A program made the position numbers and the translations under genes. From the NCBI GenBank assembly GCA_902780505.1, contig CACZFN010000004.1, positions 1 to 64,000 on the forward strand: 64,000 bases of DNA, in the 5' to 3' direction. Source of the stretch: an uncultured Ruminococcus sp. (lineage in GTDB: Bacteria > Bacillota > Clostridia > Oscillospirales > Ruminococcaceae). The stretch's first letter is position 1, and each line of letters begins with the position of its first letter. A model generated the notes under the pieces. The model was given only the letters and a program-made list of their open reading frames with translations. It did not search any database and was not told the DNA's origin. Positions 58,180 through 64,000 of this stretch are shown here, in pieces.

Positions 58180-61100
58180 TTAGAAAAGCGTCATCTGGTT
58201 TTCAAGCGGCATATCGCCGAATGCGCCGTTTTCAACGAGCGTATCTATCACCGAACCCGAAACACCGCTTTGCAGCCTGAATTCCTCAACAGAGATAAAG
58301 TCGCCATGCTGTGCTTTTTCATAAAGGCTTTCCGCAGCTGCGCCGCCCACGCCTTTTATAGCGCAGAAAGGCAGACGTATCTTGCCGTCCTCTATCTGAT
58401 ATATCTTTGAATGTGACTTATGTATATCAACAGGCAGAAATTCATACCCGCGGGAAAGCATTTCGTTAATCAGCATAAGCGTTTCAAGAACACCGTCGTC
58501 CTTAGCTGTACGTTCCTCTTTGGGTTTATTCTTTATCTCCTCTATCTTGTTTCTTACCTGATACTTGCCCTTTACGGCGGTCTCGGCTTCAAAATCCTCA
58601 CCGCGCACAGTAAATATGGCTGCATAAAACACAAGCGGCTTATGCACCTTGAACCAGCAAAGCCTTATAGCCGCAGTGACATACGCAGCAGCATGGGCTT
58701 TCGGGAACATATACTTGATTTTAAGGCAGCTGTCGATATACCATTCAGGAACATTATGATCACGCATATTCTGCTTCATTTCTTCTGTAAGAAGCTTAGG
58801 TGCCTTACCCTTACGGGTTATCTCCATGATCTTGAAGGAAAGCTTAGGCTCTACCCCGTGATAGAGAAGGTAGGTCATAATAGAGTCACGGGTACCGATC
58901 ACGTTTGAGATATCGCATATTCCCTGCGCTATAAGCTCCTGTGCATTGCCAAGCCAAACGTCAGTACCGTGGGAAAGCCCCGATATCTGCAAAAGGTCGG
59001 AAAAATTCTTAGGCTTTGATTCAACAAGCATTCCCCTTACAAACGGTGTGCCCATTTCAGGTATGCCGAGGGTACCCGTCTGGCAGGATATATCCTCCTC
59101 CGTAACACCAAGGGCTTTGGGGGAAGTAAAGAGCGAATAAACATCCGGATCGGACATCGGGACTGTCGTTATATCAAGCCCCGAAAAGCCTTCAAGGTAT
59201 TTATATATCGTCGGCACATCATGGCCGAGCTCATCAAGTTTAAGTATAGTATCATGCAGTGAATGGAAGTCAAAGTGTGTAGTGACGATATCCGAATCAG
59301 CCTTTTCAGCAGGGTGCTGAACGGGTGTGAAGTCATAAACCTCGTAATCAGACGGGATAACGACCATGCCGCCCGGGTGCTGGCCTGTGGTACGCTTTAC
59401 ATTAAGGCAGCCGTTTATAAGGCGCTGGACTTCGGCTTTATGCACTGTGATATGGCGTTCTTCAAGGTAATTCTTGACATACCCGAACGCCGTCTTATCC
59501 GCCACGCCCGCTATCGTACCCGCTTTGAAAACGTGATCCTGACCGAAGAGTTCTTCTGTATACTTATGCGCTTTTGACTGGTAATCGCCCGAGAAGTTAA
59601 GGTCTATATCAGGCGCTTTATCGCCGTCAAAGCCGAGGAATGTTTCAAACGGGATATCATGGCCGTCCCTGTGCATTTCCTCACCGCATACGGGGCAGTT
59701 CTTGGGCGGAAGGTCAAAGCCTGAGCCTACAGAGCCGTCGTCTATAAACTCGCTGTGCCTGCACTTTCTGCAAACATAGTGCGGCTGAAGCGGGTTTACC
59801 TCAGAAATGCCCGACATCGAAGCCACGAACGACGAGCCGACAGAGCCACGGGAGCCCACCTGATAGCCGTTTTCGTTTGAGTTTGCAACAAGCTTCTGCG
59901 ATATCATATAAAGCACCGCAAAGCCGTGTTTGATGATAGAGTCAAGCTCACGTTTGAGTCTTTTGAACACTATTTCGGGGATATGCCCCTCAAAGAACTG
60001 TGAAACGTCGATATCCTCGCCTTCGGGTATCTCAATGCTTTCCGGTTCACAGTCGCCGTAAATAGAACAGCATTTCCTCCAGCAGATGACCTGAAGTTCC
60101 CTTACAGCGCCCTCGATAAACGGCGTATATGTGCCGTCGGGGAATGCTTTGAGGTCGGGATCTATCATATCGGCGATAAGGTTTGTGTTTGTTACAACAA
60201 CTTCATAAGCCTTTTCCTTGCCGAGGTATGCAAAGTCTTCAAGCATTTCCTCGGTGGTTTTAAGGTAAAGGGGCGGCTGGTTATCGCAATCCGAATACTT
60301 GACAGACTGCAAGATCGCCCTGAATATCGCATCACCCTTATCCATAAAGTGAACATCACCCGTAGCGCAGACAGGCTTGCCGAGCGCTTCACCGAGCTTA
60401 ACAATAGTGCGGTTGAATTCATGAAGCTGTTCTATATCGGTGATATCGCCCTTTCTGAGCATAAACATATTGTTGCCGTCAGGCTGTATTTCAAGGTAAT
60501 CATAGTAGCTTGCTATCTTGCAAAGTTCCTGCCACGGCCTTCCCGCATAGACAGCCCTGAAAAGCTCACCCGCTTCGCAGGCAGAGCCTACTATAAGACC
60601 TTCCCTGTACTTAGTCAGTTTTGATTTAGGTATACGCGGGTGGTTTTTATAGTAATCAAGGTTTGACATTGATATAAGCCTATACAGGTTTTTAAGCCCT
60701 GTATTATTTCTGACAAGTATTATCTGGTGGAAGCTGCCCTTTATGCTTGAAGGATCGCTTATCTTCAGCATATCGTTCAAGTCATTGCAGGTAAGCTCAC
60801 TGCCGCCCGACTGTTCTATAAGCCGCCCGCAGAGCTTTGCAAAGATCTTACTTAAAACCTCCGCATCATCACAGGCGCGGTGGTGGTTGAAATCACCGAC
60901 TTCAAGGGCTTTTGCGACAGTATCAAGCTTATGCCTTGAAAGTTCCGGCAGCATACATCTTGACATAGGAAGCGTATCGATCGCGGAAAACTCAAACCCT
61001 ATATTATGCCTTGCAGCGCACGCCATTACAAAGCCTGTATCAAAATCGGCATTATGCGCCACAAGCACAGGCTTCTCCCCGCAAAACTCCATAAACCTGC

Positions 61101-62649
61101 GAAGTGCGGCTTCCTCCTTGTCAGCGCCCGCCACCATTTCGTTTGAAATGCCTGTAAGTTTGGTTATAAAAGGGGTTATCTCACGTTCGGGATCAACGAA
61201 TATATCAAACCTGTCAACAACTTCAAGGTTTTTTATCTTAACAGCACCTATTTCTATCATACGTTCATTTGCAGCGGCGGTGCCTGTGGTCTCAAGGTCA
61301 AAAACGATTATCTCGTCAGTAAGCTTTCTGTCGTCGTCGCCCTTCATTATAATTATATCGTCGTTTATCTCGTAAGCTTCGATACCGTATATAGTCTTGA
61401 AATTACCGCCGCTTTTTCTTATAGCGGCCGTTTCGGTCATAGCGTCGGGGTAGCCCTGAACAACACCATGGTCTGTTATGGCAAGTGCCCTGTGCCCCCA
61501 TTCATATGCACGTCTGACAAGTTTATTTGCGGGGGTAAGGGCGTCCATACTTGACATATTGGTATGGCAGTGTAGTTCAACGCGCTTTACTTCACTGTTA
61601 TCGGTACGCTTCTTCTTGCCGACTGCCATTATATTTTCGGGTATGATATTGAAGGAGTGGTCAAAGTCGTCATTTTCAACATTGCCTGTTACTATGACGG
61701 TCTTGCCCGTTTTAAGTTCTGTCAATGCGGCTTCAAGCTGAGTTTTGGTATACCTTACATACTTGCCCTTTTTATTTGAGCCTATGATCTTCAGCGAGAA
61801 CGAACCCGTATAATCGGTTATGTAAATCGTTGCTATAAGCATACCCGTTTTTGTTTCCTTAGTTTCAACGCTGAAGATATCGCCCCAAACTGTTATGTTC
61901 TCGGCTTCCTCCATATGCACATTTTTAAGCTCTGTAACAACTGTATCGGAAGGTATGGGAGCGCCCTTGACAACAGTTGCATTTTCAGCAAGCAGTGACA
62001 GCCTTGTAAAATCGGCGCTGTATGTGCGGAATTTGATCTCCTCGCCGTTAGGCATAACAGTCGGCTGCTTTGAAGCGCCTGCTGTACCCTTATCAGCGGC
62101 GGTATAAAGTGCCTGATTTGATGATGATGCCTTGCTTACAAGTTCATCATGCGCTTTATCTACAGCTTCGATATCCAGATCAAGCACACCGTCAAAGCTT
62201 ATCTCAATGCTCTGAGAGAAAAGCTCTCTCACAAGTGCGGGCAGTTCTTTTTGTATACCAAGCTTTGAAAGCACGCTGTAGCCGCCGTTTTTAAGGGTAA
62301 GCGTCATAACGCCGTTTTCGATATTGCACCCGCAGCCGTCAAAAAAGCCGTTTACAAGCGGGAAACGTGCTTTAAGGTGAGAAAGTATCGGCTGTATGTT
62401 CTCCCCAGTTAAAAGCGCAGGGGAAAACTTAGGGATAACACTTACGCCTTTTATCCCCATAGCTGATTTAAGCCGTCTTTCAAACATTTCTATATTATCA
62501 TAAGACACAACGCTGTCAAACACAGCTGTCAGTTCTATCTTGTTTTCTCTTTCAAAAAAAACAATTTTAAGCACCCTGCCGCTTTCCAGCTCAGCAGGGA
62601 TAATATCCCTGTATGATGCAAAGAGCTCACTTATTATTTTGTCCTGCAT
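58180..62649 (-). CDS. polC: DNA polymerase III alpha subunit, PolC type
   Basis: A 1489-residue Gram-positive replicative polymerase with proofreading. Order: an N-terminal region; an OB domain with [20 protein letters not shown] (about 265); a PHP domain ([20 protein letters not shown]); a DEDDh exonuclease inserted in PHP ([31 protein letters not shown]); second half of PHP; palm motif [14 protein letters not shown]; a zinc cluster ([17 protein letters not shown]) and the C-terminal region with [11 protein letters not shown]. Length is slightly above the usual 1430-1440. It follows ispG by 27 bases. Confidence 0.97.
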   Translation of the reverse strand: MQDKIISELFASYRDIIPAELESGRVLKIVFFERENKIELTAVFDSVVSYDNIEMFERRLKSAMGIKGVSVIPKFSPALLTGENIQPILSHLKARFPLVNGFFDGCGCNIENGVMTLTLKNGGYSVLSKLGIQKELPALVRELFSQSIEISFDGVLDLDIEAVDKAHDELVSKASSSNQALYTAADKGTAGASKQPTVMPNGEEIKFRTYSADFTRLSLLAENATVVKGAPIPSDTVVTELKNVHMEEAENITVWGDIFSVETKETKTGMLIATIYITDYTGSFSLKIIGSNKKGKYVRYTKTQLEAALTELKTGKTVIVTGNVENDDFDHSFNIIPENIMAVGKKKRTDNSEVKRVELHCHTNMSSMDALTPANKLVRRAYEWGHRALAITDHGVVQGYPDAMTETAAIRKSGGNFKTIYGIEAYEINDDIIIMKGDDDRKLTDEIIVFDLETTGTAAANERMIEIGAVKIKNLEVVDRFDIFVDPEREITPFITKLTGISNEMVAGADKEEAALRRFMEFCGEKPVLVAHNADFDTGFVMACAARHNIGFEFSAIDTLPMSRCMLPELSRHKLDTVAKALEVGDFNHHRACDDAEVLSKIFAKLCGRLIEQSGGSELTCNDLNDMLKISDPSSIKGSFHQIILVRNNTGLKNLYRLISMSNLDYYKNHPRIPKSKLTKYREGLIVGSACEAGELFRAVYAGRPWQELCKIASYYDYLEIQPDGNNMFMLRKGDITDIEQLHEFNRTIVKLGEALGKPVCATGDVHFMDKGDAIFRAILQSVKYSDCDNQPPLYLKTTEEMLEDFAYLGKEKAYEVVVTNTNLIADMIDPDLKAFPDGTYTPFIEGAVRELQVICWRKCCSIYGDCEPESIEIPEGEDIDVSQFFEGHIPEIVFKRLKRELDSIIKHGFAVLYMISQKLVANSNENGYQVGSRGSVGSSFVASMSGISEVNPLQPHYVCRKCRHSEFIDDGSVGSGFDLPPKNCPVCGEEMHRDGHDIPFETFLGFDGDKAPDIDLNFSGDYQSKAHKYTEELFGQDHVFKAGTIAGVADKTAFGYVKNYLEERHITVHKAEVQRLINGCLNVKRTTGQHPGGMVVIPSDYEVYDFTPVQHPAEKADSDIVTTHFDFHSLHDTILKLDELGHDVPTIYKYLEGFSGLDITTVPMSDPDVYSLFTSPKALGVTEEDISCQTGTLGIPEMGTPFVRGMLVESKPKNFSDLLQISGLSHGTDVWLGNAQELIAQGICDISNVIGTRDSIMTYLLYHGVEPKLSFKIMEITRKGKAPKLLTEEMKQNMRDHNVPEWYIDSCLKIKYMFPKAHAAAYVTAAIRLCWFKVHKPLVFYAAIFTVRGEDFEAETAVKGKYQVRNKIEEIKNKPKEERTAKDDGVLETLMLINEMLSRGYEFLPVDIHKSHSKIYQIEDGKIRLPFCAIKGVGGAAAESLYEKAQHGDFISVEEFRLQSGVSGSVIDTLVENGAFGDMPLENQMTLF

Positions 62650-62676
62650 TATATCTTTCCTTTATACTTACAGTTA

Positions 62677-63714
62677 TCAAAGTTTATCAATTTCTTCAAG
62701 CAATGCCGCAAGTGCCTCGCTTTCTTCTACCTTTTTAAGCTTCTGACCGTGTTTAAACAGTACAGCGCAGCCATTGCCGCCGGCAATGCCTATATCAGCT
62801 TCGCCCGCTTCGCCTATACCGTTTACGACACAGCCCATTACAGCGACGGTTATGTTTTTGTTTATCCCCTTTACAGCATCTTCCACCTGTTTTGCAAGGG
62901 AAACAAGGTCTATCCTCGTTCTGCCGCAGGTAGGGCAGGATACTATCCTCACTCCCTCGCCCCTGCCGACTGCCATGAGGATATCCTTCGCAGCAGCTAC
63001 TTCCTTTACGGGATCATCGGTAAGGGAAACCCTTATCGTTTCCCCTATGCCGTCGCAAAGCAGCGAGCCGATACCGACAGCTGACTTTATTATACCCATT
63101 CTTTCCGTACCGGCTTCGGTAACGCCCAGATGCAGCGGATAATCACACATCTGAGAAAGCTGCCTGTACGCATTTATCATAACAGGCACATCTGAGGATT
63201 TGAGCGATATGACGATATCCTCAAACCCGCATTCTTCAAGTATCCTTACGTGTCCCGTAGCGCTTTCGCACAAAGCTTCGGCGCACGGGTGGCCGTATTT
63301 TGCAAGGATATCCTTTTCAAGTGAGCCGCCGTTGACACCTATCCTAATCGGGATATGGCGCGCCTTACATTCGTCAACAACAGCCTGTACCCTGTCTTTC
63401 CCGCCGATATTCCCGGGGTTTATACGTATCTTGTCGATCCCTGCCTTTGCCGAAGCTATGGCGAGCCTGTAGTCAAAATGTATATCCGCCACAAGCGGAA
63501 CGCTCACCTTCGCCTTTATCGCAGGGATAAGTGCTACAGCTTCCATATTCGGAATAGCCGCTCTGATTATATCACAGCCCGCAGCTTCAAGCGCCTGTGC
63601 CTGTCTGACAGAGCCTTCTATATCCGTTGAGGGGGTACTGAGCATAGACTGCACATATATTTTCTTTCCGTCAAGGGTAAGCCCGCCCACCCTTACAGGC
63701 CTTACATTACGCAT
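62677..63714 (-). CDS. ispG: 4-hydroxy-3-methylbut-2-en-1-yl diphosphate synthase
   Basis: A 345-residue [4Fe-4S] enzyme of the MEP isoprenoid pathway (GcpE). The N-terminal TIM barrel contains VQSMLSTPSTDIEGSVRQAQ and IRINPGNIGGKDR. The Fe-S Cys are in SCPTCGRTRIDLVSL and VMGCVVNGIGEAGEADIGIA. The length is standard. ATG 63714 is chosen for AAGGAG nine bases upstream; the 17 codons before it run into the broken small ORF. It lies upstream of polC as in many Clostridia. Confidence 0.96.
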   Translation of the reverse strand: MRNVRPVRVGGLTLDGKKIYVQSMLSTPSTDIEGSVRQAQALEAAGCDIIRAAIPNMEAVALIPAIKAKVSVPLVADIHFDYRLAIASAKAGIDKIRINPGNIGGKDRVQAVVDECKARHIPIRIGVNGGSLEKDILAKYGHPCAEALCESATGHVRILEECGFEDIVISLKSSDVPVMINAYRQLSQMCDYPLHLGVTEAGTERMGIIKSAVGIGSLLCDGIGETIRVSLTDDPVKEVAAAKDILMAVGRGEGVRIVSCPTCGRTRIDLVSLAKQVEDAVKGINKNITVAVMGCVVNGIGEAGEADIGIAGGNGCAVLFKHGQKLKKVEESEALAALLEEIDKL

Positions 63715-63733
63715 AAGTTTATTCTCCTTAAAA

Positions 63734-63945
63734 TCATATCGGTGTGGGGACACTGCCAAAAGCAAAGTTATATAACGCCATGAACATCAGCATGGCAGCA
63801 AGCACCGCCCCGATCATTATAAACACCGTCTGCTTTGCCGTAAGCTTCATTGATAACTTTTTACCGTCCTTATCACGTTTTAAAAGAACAGCAAACAGTA
63901 TTATTAAAACAAAAGCCCTATGACCGCAAAAGCGTTATAATGCAT
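63734..63945 (-). pseudogene. Frameshifted small membrane protein
   Basis: ATG 63945 (12 bases after the rseP stop) opens MHYNAFAVIGLLF then TAA. One base over, the frame continues from FVLIILFAVLLKRDKDGKKL through KQTVFIMIGAVLAAMLMFMA to PTPI and a TGA at 63734. The total is 212 bases, one short of 71 codons. Adding one G in the GGG run (63916-63918) gives a 70-residue protein with two hydrophobic segments. Either a real frameshift or a base-calling error. Function unknown. Confidence 0.5.
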
Positions 63946-63957
63946 ATTCTCACAAAA

Positions 63958-64000
63958 CTAAAACAGCTTTTTGATATCGTTAAAGGTTACTATCACCATA
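63958..64000 (-). CDS. rseP: RseP/RasP site-2 protease, C-terminal end only
   Basis: The last 14 codons on the minus strand read MVIVTFNDIKKLF and stop at 63958-63960. VTFNDIxxLF is the typical C-terminus of M50 intramembrane proteases of the RasP/RseP family (VTWNDIQRFF in Bacillus). The position before ispG and polC fits the conserved dxr-rasP-ispG-polC neighbourhood. The rest is outside the window. Confidence 0.6.
   Translation of the reverse strand, partial: MVIVTFNDIKKLF

Overview
The window looks like chromosome of a low-to-mid-GC Clostridia member, most likely a Ruminococcus-type gut anaerobe (Oscillospirales). The basis is Gram-positive PolC, a short HisG with HisZ, paired M16 peptidases of the YmfF/YmfH type, an rpsO-pnp pair, an S-box in front of metK, an OadB/OadG sodium pump, NrdG and the rseP-ispG-polC order. 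No 16S gene is present, so the genus is inferred.

Positions 1-14643 are accessory DNA at the 3' end of a tRNA-Ser(GCU) gene. A 24-bp direct repeat (39-62 and 14620-14643) brackets an outer integrative element. It carries a tyrosine integrase, an unusual zinc-cluster gene, a small HTH protein, an excisionase-like protein, a winged-helix protein, a terminase-small-subunit-like protein, a sigma-like protein and a ribbon-helix-helix regulator with three operators. It resembles a phage satellite or small integrative island and has no structural genes. A second element of about 7.0 kb (319-7310) sits inside the outer element's integrase gene. It is a Tn4451-like transposon with a large serine recombinase, TnpW, a candidate oriT, MobC and a cargo operon. 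The integrase is cut just before its catalytic tyrosine. The missing 37 codons, with that tyrosine and the original terminator, lie at 168-323. Joining the two GTTGT copies (319-323 and 7311-7315) restores a 465-residue integrase exactly in frame.

The transposon cargo is a tight three-gene operon (7082 to 4271, minus strand) behind a near-consensus promoter. It encodes a DUF4238 protein, a protein with a RES-like Arg/Tyr/Glu signature, and a protein with an HsdR-N-like segment plus a HEPN-type RNALFH motif. This is the best candidate for an undescribed defence-type system, but the function is inferred.

From 14644 onward the DNA is ordinary chromosome. It holds tRNA-Leu, a tRNA-like scar, rpe-yfbR, oadB-oadG, mscS, recD2-comFC, rpsO-pnp, a run of M16 peptidases with lgt and folD, uvrBA, two GNAT genes with an RluA-type synthase, a PHP/malic enzyme/TSCPD/CpsB run, S-box-metK, a secreted C39-like peptidase, nrdG, a Cys-rich protein, an interleaved histidine operon (hisZ-G-D-x-B-H-methyltransferase-F-cdd-I-E) with a palindromic operator over its promoter, and finally rseP(partial)-broken small ORF-ispG-polC-HAD. 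Start codons given here were chosen from visible ribosome-binding sites and often differ from the longest reading frame.
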